Source: Prorocentrum cordatum (taxonomy: Eukaryota > Sar > Dinophyceae > Prorocentrales > Prorocentraceae). Taken from it: 64,000 nucleotides of DNA. The DNA is taken from the NCBI GenBank assembly GCA_963575745.1, contig CAUYUJ010017894.1, positions 25,352 through 89,351 on the forward strand. The letters run 5' to 3'. The position numbers and the translations under genes were made by a program. A model generated the notes under the pieces. It saw only the letters and a program-made list of their open reading frames with translations. It did not search any database and was not told the DNA's origin. Of this stretch, positions 49,228 through 57,889 are shown one piece after another; positions within the stretch are counted from its first letter, which is position 1; the number at the start of each line of letters is the position of its first letter.

Positions 49228-49349
49228 GCGGCGGCGGCGGCGGTGGCGGCGGCGGCAACGACGACGACCACAGCGGCGTCGGGCGTCCAGACCGTTACGC
49301 CTCAGGGTGACACCCCCGCGCACGCCCCAGCCCCCTCAGCGAGGAGGGG
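48924..49349 (+). repeat. 72-bp direct duplication flanking a triplet-repeat insert
   Basis: gtcgggcgtccagaccgtta...gcgaggagggg occurs at 48924-48995 and 49278-49349 with a single T/C difference. Between the copies lie G-rich and (GAC)n/(GGC)n sequences. Confidence 0.85.
49190..49262 (+). repeat. (GAC)n then (GGC)n trinucleotide array
   Basis: About 12 GAC units followed by GGC/GGT units. Confidence 0.9.
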
Positions 49350-49577
49350 AGGGGGAGGAGGGGGGGGAGAGAGGGGGGGGCGGGGGGAGGAGGCGGAGGA
49401 GGAAGGGGAGGGGGAGAGGAGGAGCGTATTTGGACGTCCCAAGTAAACCATGCAAGTCGACAGTGGCGCACCGAGCGGCGACCACGTCATGGCGCCGCCG
49501 CGCAGGGGGTGGGGAGGAGAGCCGGCGGGGGGGGGCAAAGAAGCGCGGCGTAGTTTGGAAGGGGGGGAGGGCCCCGC

Positions 49578-50473
49578 TCACTTGGCGGCCGGCTGGAGGT
49601 ACTGGAGCACCGACGGCGTGGCGACCGTCTGGGGGCCTGTCGTGACCTCGGTGACCGGCCCGGAAGTCCCGACCCATTGGACCAAGTAGTCGATGAAGTT
49701 CTGCTTGATGCCAAGCGCGACCACCGTGCGCGCGGCTGGGTCGTATTGCACGGACGCCGTGGATTGCCGCCCGTAGGTTGACCGCGCTGGGATCCGCAGC
49801 TTGTGCACGATCTTGCGCTCGCCGTCTCCCCCCCTCTCAGCATACCATACACCCGACGGCGGCTTCTTCCAGACCCTGCCGGCTTCCTCTGCGAGCAATT
49901 GCACGTCCACGGCCGGGCCGGCACCGCCATGGAACGCCTGGACGCGTTTGGCTACCTCCAAGGGGTTGCCGGCCGGGCGCTCGAAGTCCACCTGAAGCTG
50001 CGGCGCAACCCCCGGCGAGCAACCCCTTGCATCGCCCAGGCCCACCAGCTTGAACCGAAAGGCGTCCACAGCCGTAGAGAACGCCTTCTCGTCCCTCGGG
50101 CCGAAGTGTGGCGACGGCGGCGGCGGCGACGTGGGCGCAGCCGCGGGCGCACTGGGCGAGGGCTTGCCTGGCTGGGCGGCCTGCACCCGCGCCGACGCCG
50201 CCTTGACCACCTGGAGCACCTTCTCCACCGCGGTGGCGAGCGGCAAGCCCACTTGCTCGATGGCGTCCGCCACTGTGCGCAAGCCTGCGACCACCTCCGT
50301 GACGACCTCCTCCTCTTCCTCCGCGGCGCGGCCCCTCGCGACTGGCGCCAGTGCCGGAGGTGCGGCATCAGCAGACCCAACCTCAAGGCCCCCCGCCACC
50401 GCCGCTGTGGTCGGCGTGGGGCGATACCCCTCCCATGACGCCGGAGGGAAAGCAGGCGGAGAGCCGGGGGGGG
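49578..50473 (-). CDS. Probable LINE ORF1 protein, C-terminal part
   Basis: About 300 codons downstream of a G8 run. An acidic patch (AAEEEEEVVTEV) leads into a helical amphipathic stretch (DAIEQVGLPLATAVEKVLQV), Pro/Ala linkers, then a folded-looking C-terminal domain (FSTAVDAFRFKLVGLGDARG, KKPPSGVWYAERGGDGERK, ALGIKQNFIDYLVQWVG). I cannot assign a family. Position and strand, immediately 5' of an intact endonuclease-reverse transcriptase, suggest the nucleic-acid-binding ORF1 of the same LINE. An independent host gene is the alternative. The same frame stays open upstream to 50780, but residues there look like the wrong frame of the N-terminal half. Confidence 0.5.
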
Positions 50474-51079
50474 ACCCCCGCCGGAGGAGGCGTCGCGCGG
50501 CTGGTGAGCCCCCGGCGGGGTACCAGGCGCATGCTGTGGCTGCGTGCGCGGTTGCGGCGGGACCCACGCGGGGGACCCCATGACCTTCGTCGGGTTGAGC
50601 GTTGGCGCCGCGGCATCCTGCGGGAGCTGCGCCTGGGAGAACGCTGCCGCCGGCGCCGCCCACGGACTGGCAACCGGTGGCGGGGTCGCGCGCGGTGGCG
50701 CGCCTAGCGGCGGCGGTGGGGGCATGGTCGCGGGAGTCACCACCAAACCCGCCCTGGCGAGCCAAGCGCCGAGTTCCCAAGGGAAGGCCCCGTGGCCGGG
50801 TGGCGAACCCGTTGCCGGCGGCGGCTCGAAGGGGGACGCCTCCGCGCGCGGTGCCACGGGGGCTGGCGGGGCCGACTTGGGCCGTGTGCTCAGGCGCGAG
50901 TTGTCCTCGCGCTTGTAGATGGAGCTGGCACGGTACACACTTCCTCCCGCACGGGGTGGGGAACGCGGAGCGCGGCCACGAGAGCGGGAACGGCGCGCAC
51001 GGCGGTCCGCTAGCGACCCGGGCCCGCGCGGCCCAGAGCGGCGTGGGATAGACGTGCTGCGGCTCTTGCTGGCCGCCAT
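50466..51079 (-). CDS. Probable LINE ORF1 protein, N-terminal part
   Basis: Starts MAASKSRSTSIPRRSGPRG, chosen because it is an ATG at the head of a basic Arg/Ser-rich segment (RARRSRSRGRAPRSP). Upstream codons come from a G-rich repeat. A Pro/Ala-rich region follows with ordered-looking motifs (YRASSIYKREDNSRLSTRP, GAFPWELGAWLARAG). The frame must shift at a run of eight G (50466-50473) to connect with the C-terminal part, which suggests a homopolymer error or an inactivating indel. Combined length would be about 500 residues. Confidence 0.5.
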
Positions 51080-51203
51080 CAGCGCGCGGCGGTACTGGCT
51101 CAATCGAATGCGATCCCTTTCACAACGCGGAGCCCTGAGCCAAGCGGCAGCGGCGCAAAGCCGAGACAAGGGGGGGGGGACGGGGGGCGCGCGCGGCGAG
51201 GGG

Positions 51204-51370
51204 GCGGCTCTGACCCGGAGGTCTCGGCCTGCGGAAGGGCGGCTTTGACCTGGAGGTCTCGGCCTTGCGGAGGGCGGGAGGGGCGACGCGGGGCGGCTCT
51301 GACCCGGAGGTCTCGGCCTGGGGGGGAGGGAGGGGGGGAGGCGGCTCTGACCCGGAGGTCACGGCCTGCA
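51204..51370 (+). repeat. Four copies of a GCGGCTCTGACCCGGAGGTC unit
   Basis: Copies start at 51204, 51239, 51293 and 51341, each continuing tctcggcctg or a variant, with variable G-rich spacers. They lie just 5' of the ORF1-like gene on its strand and could be promoter-type 5' UTR repeats of the LINE. Confidence 0.8.
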
Positions 51371-51400
51371 AAGGGGGGGGGGAAGGGCAGCGCGGGGCAG

Positions 51401-51500
51401 NNNNNNNNNNNNNNNNNNNNNNNNNNNNNNNNNNNNNNNNNNNNNNNNNNNNNNNNNNNNNNNNNNNNNNNNNNNNNNNNNNNNNNNNNNNNNNNNNNNN
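51401..51500. other. Assembly gap (100 N)
   Basis: Exactly 100 N with G-rich repeats on both sides. True size unknown. Confidence 0.99.
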
Positions 51501-51690
51501 AGCGGGGGGGGGGGTCAGCGCGGGGGGGGTCCAAGAATCGAGGGAGGAGGGGGGGGGGGAGCTCGAGCGAGGACGGGAGGGGGGGGTCGAGCTCAAGCGG
51601 GGAGGGGGGTCCAAGGAGGAAGCTCGAGCGGGGACGGAGGAAGGGGGTCGAGCTCAAGCGGGGGGGGGGTCCAAGAAACCGGGGAGGGCA
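51501..51690 (+). repeat. G-rich repeats with AGCTCGAGCG/GAGCTCAAGCG motifs
   Basis: Runs of 6-10 G separated by GTCCAAGAA and GTCGAGCTCAAGCG motifs recur about every 60-70 bases. Strong G-quadruplex potential on the plus strand. Confidence 0.75.
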
Positions 51691-52144
51691 GCGGGGGGAG
51701 GAGGGACGTCGTCGTCATCATCGTCCGTCGTTGACCCGGTCGTCGGTCGTTGTCGTCGTCGTCATCGTCCCTTCCCACACGCATCGGGAGCGCCCCGGAT
51801 CGGCGGCACTGGCCGGAGGCCATTACAATACATAACCATGGATGAGTAATTCAACGTTGATCGTCGATTTGCTTGTTTCGTCGCCTCAGGTGTTTCGTCG
51901 ATTCTCCTAATTAAAGCTGTGCGTAGCCCGCCTGGCTTTTCGCGGAAGAGGTTCGCTCTCGCCCCGCAGATCAAAAAAAAGTGTTTCGTCGATTCTGGCC
52001 TTCGGGGGCAGTTCTCAATCCCTGGGACTGTCAAAAACGGACCCAGGATGAAACACTACACCCTACCACCATGGAAATCCCCCGCACGATTCTTCGGTAC
52101 GACCTGCAAAAGTTGCATTACTTGTCAAGTACGGCGGAGTAAAG
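51691..52144. other. Unassigned stretch with a short copy of dispersed repeat D
   Basis: GTC/GTCATC triplets to about 51770, then unique-looking DNA. 51975-52060 (gtttcgtcgattctggcctt, then gggactgtcaaaaacggac) matches 56610-56680 and part of 30185-30235. Confidence 0.45.
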
Positions 52145-52313
52145 GGGGTCGGAGGATCGCACCGCATCGTCGATGCATCACCGACACATCGGCGATACAT
52201 CGGCGGTGCATCGGCGACGTCGGCGTGGGGAAGGTCGGGCCCCACATCGAACCGCATCGCCGATGCGTCGGCAGGGCGGATGCGTCGGCGATGCGGCGCG
52301 GTCCTCCCACCCC
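52145..52313. mobile_element. Foldback (MITE-like) element C
   Basis: The left arm ggggtcggaggatcgcaccg and the right arm (reverse complement ggggtgggaggaccgcgccg) match over about 32 bases with few differences. Inside are repeated GATGCATCGGCGA/ACATCGGCGAT words like those in elements A and B. Length is about 169 bp. Confidence 0.6.
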
Positions 52314-52414
52314 ACCTGCTCTGACCACATCTGGGAGGCTCAAATTCCAGGGGGCGCAGCGGCAGCAGCAACCAAAGATGATCAGACTGGGACATTGGAA
52401 GCAAAACAAAACTT

Positions 52415-52540
<126 letters not shown>

Positions 52541-53918
52541 GAGCGAGGATCTGAGTTTCATCCTTTCACACCTCCAGGGGGCCTCCAGGAGCCTCTGGGC
52601 AAACCCCGCCAGTGGATAGCAGGAGCGCAGCGGCAGCCACGGGCAGCATCGCGCGCGCCAGTGATCGGCGGCCAGCTGTGCCTGAGCGCCGGACGCGCAC
52701 GAGGCCCGGAGAGCACAAGCACCAGAAGCAAGAAGGGGAGAAAGGGGGAAGAGCCCGAACTCGGCGGCGAGCGAGGGGAGGAACTGAGAGGGAGAAGACC
52801 TTCTCAGAAGGCGGCGGGAGTTCTCAGAAGCCATCGCGCCTTCTGAATAGTCTTCTGCGTCTTCGGGGAAGCCTTCGAAAACTTGCCAGAAGGCCCGAGG
52901 CCTTCCGAACCTTCTGAGAAAGCCTGCCCCTCCTCACTTCCCTCCGGGACTCGCCGCCGACAGAAGCAAGAAGAGGAAAAAGGAAGAAGCGCCTGAACGG
53001 TCGTGCGACCTGCAGCAGCCGTTCCAGCCAGGCAGGCACACACACACACTTTTGCGTCGGCGGTTAGGCAGAGTGACTACGCTGGCGGAGTGATCATGTG
53101 CAGGGCATGCAGATGCGAATTAAGCCACGATGCGCGTGGGGAAGAAGAGGAAGCCCGGCGCCGGCGGGAGGGGGGGGAGACCGGGCCCACTCAGAATAGG
53201 GGCCGGCACACACACACACTTGAAACTTCACGACCGGCTGGCAACGCAGCGAGAATAATAGCGATACGCGCTGGGAGTGATTGCCACCATTCGTGTGCCG
53301 ATGGGGGGTCACCCGACGAGCAGTTGACGGATGCATGTAAGGATGAAGGCACACACACACACACACTCCCAGAGAGAGAGAGAGAGGAGCAGAAAGACAA
53401 AGACATTTGAAACAGTATGTGAACACAAAATAGACAAGCGTCGGGCACCCTGCCGTGACGCCCAACCGGACGGATGTTCTGGACGCGACAAGTGTGCGCA
53501 CGTGAGGCACAAGGACCGAGCCCACTTAGACTGTGGCAGAGGTAGGGCCCCGCCAGGAGTCCTGTACGCACAACAGGTCCAATACCGATCCAAACCATCT
53601 GGCGGGCTGAGCCACCTCGAGCTCTCCGAACGATCCAAGTAAAAGCACGCGCGTACAGGAAAGGAAACAACAGGGGGAGAAGTGTAAACCTCTTGTTTGC
53701 TACCTGCAATCCCCCTCCCCCCCCCCCAAAAAAAACACTGCGTGGAGCTCCCCATATGTGCATCTATTCGCATGGACCTGTCCGCCGTGAGTGTCTCGGC
53801 GCAAGAGCTTTCGAGTATAAGCGGGCTTGAGTTGTGACGGTCTGGCCATGAATCTAACTGCGAATGAATTTGAGTGTGAATGAGTCTCAGTAGTACGAGC
53901 GCGTCTCTGCGCATGAGC
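52541..53918. other. Unassigned region with short direct repeats and CA tracts
   Basis: agaagcaagaaggggagaaa (52727) and agaagcaagaagaggaaaaa (52962) are a diverged 38-bp direct repeat. CTTCTGAGAAG words cluster at 52800-52925. Short CA tracts occur at 53036, 53208 and 53351, and a GA tract at 53373. No gene recognised. Confidence 0.4.
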
Positions 53919-54085
53919 CTGGGGCCTCCTGGGGCCTCCTGAAACCTCCTGGTGCTTCCTGGGGCCTCCAGGAGCCTCTTGGGGCCTCCTGGGGCCTCTT
54001 GGGGCTTCGAGTGGCCTCCTGAGGACTACTGGAGCCTCGCGTGGCCTCCTGGAGCCTCTTGGGACCTCCTAGGGAGGAATCGTGC
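53919..54085 (+). repeat. GGGGCCTCCT short-repeat array (copy 3a)
   Basis: CCTGGGGCCTCCT and CTTGGGGCCT variants of about 12-15 bases in tandem, the same family as 27.8-28.3 and 62.2-63.5 kb. Confidence 0.85.
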
Positions 54086-54275
54086 AGTCTATAGGAACAC
54101 ACGTAAAACACCAAGGATTCGTGCCTCAGGGGAGGCCCAATCGATCGTGACATCCGTAAAACATTTAAGATTGTACACACGGGACAAGGAAATCTGTAGA
54201 AACATATACAACATCAAGGATTCGTGCTCCAGGTGAGGCCAAATCTATAGGAGCATACGTAAAACACATCGGATT
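54085..54275 (+). repeat. Diverged tandem units with ACAAGGATTCGTGC motif
   Basis: accaaggattcgtgcctcag (54110) and atcaaggattcgtgctccag (54213), with nearby cgtaaaaca words at 54102, 54152 and 54260, indicate an approximately 100-bp unit duplicated between two arrays of the GGCCTCC family. Confidence 0.65.
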
Positions 54276-54550
54276 GGAGCCACTCCTATTGCCTTCTGAG
54301 GCCTCCTGCTCCTGGGGCCTCTCGGGGCCTTCTTTTGCTTTCCGGGGCCTCTTGGCGCTTCCTGTTGCCTCCTGGGGCCTCCTGTGGCTTCCTGAGCCCT
54401 CCTGGAGCTTCCTGGGGCCTCCTGGAGCCTCTTGGGACATCCTGTGGCCTCTTGAGTTTTCCTGTGGCCTCCGGATGCCTCCTGGGACCTCATGTGGCCT
54501 CCTGGGGCCTCCTGGAGCCTGCTGGAGCCTCCTGTGGCATCCTGGAGAGA
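54276..54550 (+). repeat. GGGGCCTCCT short-repeat array (copy 3b)
   Basis: Same unit type as 53919-54085. Confidence 0.85.
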
Positions 54551-54579
54551 ATATGTGCCCACGAGTCTGGCCACCAAAA

Positions 54580-54830
54580 CAGGCAAACCGATCGAGACAA
54601 CCTCAAAATCTGGCCCCCCTGGGGGGCGAAAATGAGCGCCTGGCTCGAGACATTCTCCAAATCTGCTCCGAAAGCGGAGGATGTTGGGCATGTCAACAGG
54701 CAAACCGCTCGAGACATCCCCGCCAATTTGGCGCGAACGGAGGCCGTGTGATACCCCTGGCGACCCCCCCTTGGGGGTGCTGAAACCCGCGCCTCGCTCG
54801 AGACATCCTCAGAATTTGCTCCGCCATCAT
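54580..54830 (+). repeat. Repeated GCTCGAGACATCCTC motif
   Basis: Related words at about 54590 (gatcgagacaacctc), 54650 (gctcgagacattctc), 54708 (gctcgagacatcccc) and 54799 (gctcgagacatcctc), each followed by an AT-richer segment such as agaatttgctccg. aacaggcaaaccg.tcgagac occurs twice. Confidence 0.7.
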
Positions 54831-54841
54831 CCTCATCATCC

Positions 54842-54892
<51 letters not shown>

Positions 54893-54897
54893 CCACC

Positions 54898-54970
<73 letters not shown>

Positions 54971-54971
54971 A

Positions 54972-55013
<42 letters not shown>

Positions 55014-55106
55014 AATCATCATCATCATCATCAGCAGCAGCATCATCATCATCAACAGCATCATAATCATCATCATCATCAGCAGCAGCATCATCAACAG
55101 CATCAG

Positions 55107-55138
<32 letters not shown>

Positions 55139-55215
55139 ATATTATCATCGTCGTCGTCATCATCTTCATCATCAGCATCAGCATCAGCATCAGCATCATC
55201 ATCATCAGCAGCAGC
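54829..55215 (+). repeat. (ATC/CAG/CAC)n trinucleotide array
   Basis: ATC with a CAC block at 54892-54912 and CAG patches, compositionally like 844-1744. Confidence 0.95.
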
Positions 55216-55483
55216 AGCATCATCATAATGATCCATCATTCGCCATCACCATCATACTCACATCGTACTCTCACCATACCATGGTCATCATCATGACAAT
55301 CAGCATCATTGTCTAGCGCAGAGAGGGAGGAGGGGAAGGGAGAGGTCCGGCGCGGTCAGAGAATAACAAGAACCCCATCCTTTGGATATGGGGAAAAAGA
55401 ACGGCTGTCAGACCCCAGCGAAACATTCTGCACAAAATCCGGGCTGTGGACTGCATGCGGGTCGGCAACGACAGGGAGGACCA

Positions 55484-55619
55484 GCTCAGGGAGGAAACAT
55501 CGACCTGGAATCGGCCATGCATCGCCGATAGATCGGCGAGATGCCCCAGGCGGGGCGGGCTGTCGGGCCCCTATCGGCGATCTATGGGCGACTGAGGGTC
55601 GATGCATCTTCCCTGAGCC
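55484..55619. mobile_element. Foldback (MITE-like) element B
   Basis: The left end gctcagggaggaaacatcga matches the reverse complement of the right end (ggctcagggaagatgcatcg); inner arms catcgccgatagatcggcga and tatcggcgatctatgggcga are also inverted. Length is about 136 bp. Homologous to element A. Confidence 0.65.
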
Positions 55620-56139
55620 TATCCGCCCCTTGACGCCGCCCCTCGTCAGGGCAGCTCCGCTGGGCATCGCGCCTGGATGGGCCGGTGGGGATACAGGCAA
55701 CCTCCCTGAGCAAATCCCCCCCCTAGCCGTGCCCCCGATCCTCGAAGCGCTCGATCCTCCTCCTCGATGCTCGAAGGAGAACGAGAGTTTTGTTTCCGGG
55801 TGGCCAGACGACTGAGGCGACAGCGCAGCCCACGCGTGCCCGCGGCCGCTGATGCTCCCAATGAAAGATGAAGGCTACACTTGCATATTTCCCCTTCGGC
55901 CCATCCCTGGCCGCTTGGGCTGGCCGCGCCCCGCTCGCAAAGCGTCGACGTGGCCTTCCAAGGTCCTTGCATCCTCATCGTGCGTCCTTCTTGTGCGGGC
56001 TGCCTGTACTCGAAGGGCAAAGGATAGCTGCCCCAGACATGCGGGAGACGGGGCCCGCGCTTCCCCGCGCGAAGCGAGCCTCCCTGGAGCAACCAAGGGC
56101 CCCCGGAAACGCCAGAAGGACCTAACGGGCGACGGCGGG
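55620..56139. other. Unassigned GC-rich stretch
   Basis: Open on the plus strand into the GGA array, but no family recognised. Confidence 0.35.
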
Positions 56140-56365
56140 GATGAGGAGATGGAGCAAGAGTGGGCGCAGGAGGAGCAGGAGCAGAAGGAGGCGCAGGAGA
56201 AGCAGGAGGAGGAGGAGGCGCACCAGCAGGAGCAGGAGAAGGAGGACCAGGAGGAGGAGGAGGAGGAGAAGGAGGAAGAGGAAGAAGAAGAAGAAGAAGA
56301 AGAAGGAGAAGAAGGAGAAGAAGAAGAAGAAGAAAGCGAGGAGAAAGAGGAGGCGAAAGAGGAGG
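56140..56365 (+). repeat. (GGA/GAA)n purine tract
   Basis: Glu-codon-like GGA/GAG/GAA triplets. The 291-codon plus frame running through it is Glu-rich only because of this. Confidence 0.9.
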
Positions 56366-56594
56366 GGCCGGCCGCTCCCGCAGGTCGGCGGTGTCCCCCT
56401 CCAGCACGCGGGCCCCGGCCAGAAGCCCGGTGGGCATGGCGCGGCCTGGCCCCGCCGGGGGCCGCCGGGCCGCCGGGCGGGGTGGCCGTGCCGAGCTGGT
56501 GGAGCTCGCGCCCCCCCGGGGCCCGGGCGCGGCAGTCGCTTCACACTGCGCCTCTCCGCTGGGGCACCGGGCCCCCTCGAGATATGAAGAAAAA

Positions 56595-56760
56595 TCACGA
56601 CGGAAGGGGTTTCGTGGTTTTTAGCCTCTGGGGGCCCTTACCGGCCCTGGGGACCGTCAAAAAACGACTCAGGACGAAAAACCGGTCCTGGGGAAGAGGT
56701 CCAGACCGCTGGGGGTCGACGTCATGAAAAATTCATGACGTCGGGGGTCTGGGGCATCGG
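56595..56760 (+). repeat. Dispersed repeat D, copy 2
   Basis: Homologous to 30152-30330 (cgacggaagg...gggaccgt.aa.aaaacg.ctca.gac...gtcatg.aaaaat) and in part to 51975-52060. Confidence 0.6.
56718..56742. repeat. Perfect 11-bp-arm palindrome
   Basis: GACGTCATGAA-AAA-TTCATGACGTC, at the 3' end of dispersed repeat D. Confidence 0.9.
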
Positions 56761-57619
56761 GCCCTGGGGCGATCACAGATCGAGCCGGCTCGAAGAAGGG
56801 CGCAGAGAGATGGAGCCTGGGGGCCTAGGGTTCTGGCAATACTGTTTCGCGTGTGCTGCAATTCTTCCGCAGCGTCGTCTCTCCAGGAGTCGTTCCGCGC
56901 GAAACGCTTCCCGCGCCGCCCGCCGGCCCGGGCAAGGAGAGGCACCCCCCCCCCCGCGGCGTCCTGGTCCGCAAGAGGCGGCGAGCGAAACGTAAGCGCT
57001 TTCACACCCCAGCGTGCAGCCCAGACCGAGCAGGGATTTTTTCGACGCGAAACATCTGATCGCCTTGTCGTCAAGCGCCGTATATCAGCGCGAAGGAGCT
57101 GTGCCACAGCGCAAGACGGAAGATAGCGTGGTGACCGCCAGGCAGCTGAGTCCTCAAACCCTTGCATGGTTGCACATGAGCCAACAATGAAACGACAAGG
57201 AAATAGGGCTTGACGGCATGGGAACAAGGCAAAGGATGTGAAGAACAAGCGGAGAGGGGGGAAGGAGGCCTGGACGCGAACGACCAGGGTCCATCAAGCC
57301 AAGCACAATGGCAGAAGAGCGACATGGGGCACCAGGACCCGTGGAAATCCCCTTGGTCATCCGGAAGCCCCATCGCCGACCCCCTGTTCCCTCCTCCGTC
57401 CTCCCTCCCCCCCATTGCTCCCCTCCCCTCGCCTCTGCCCCCGTCGCCCCTCTCCTCCCCCTCCCCCTCCTGGCCGAATAACGTCCAGGCACGTTCCCAG
57501 CAGGTGCCGCGCCGCCGCGCCCCGTTCATCGATTGGCCACTGCCCTGGCAGCTTCACTTGGCCCTTTGAAATGGGGGACCGCCCGCGCCTTCTCACACGA
57601 GGTTGCCTCTTTGTCCTTT
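56761..57619. other. Unassigned stretch
   Basis: No gene recognised on either strand. A C12-13 run lies at about 56946-56957. Confidence 0.35.
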
Positions 57620-57880
57620 GCCTCCTCCGCCGCCTCCTCCGCCTCCTCCTCCTCCTCCCCTCCTCCTCCTCCTCCTCCTCCTCTCCTCCTCTCCTCTCCT
57701 CCTCCTCCTCTCCTCCTCCCCTCCCCCTCCTCCTCCCCTCCTCCTCCTCCTCCTCTCCCTCCTCCTCCTCCTCCTCCTCCTCCTCCTCCTCCTTCCTCCT
57801 CCTCCTCCTCCCCTCCTCCTCCTCCTCCTCCTCTCTCCTCCTCCTCCTCCTCCTCCTCCTCCTCCTCCTCCTCCACTTCC
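57620..57880 (+). repeat. (TCC)n pyrimidine tract
   Basis: TCC with CTCT variants. On the minus strand it lies directly beyond the 3' end of the decayed LINE. Confidence 0.95.
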
Positions 57881-57889
57881 TTGCGGCTC

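Noticed and set aside
54490-55239. Asp-rich (poly-Asp) minus-strand frame
   Set aside because: Direct product of the ATC array.
55852-56727. Glu-rich plus-strand frame of 291 codons
   Set aside because: The acidic stretch equals the GGA/GAA tract and no flanking domain is visible.
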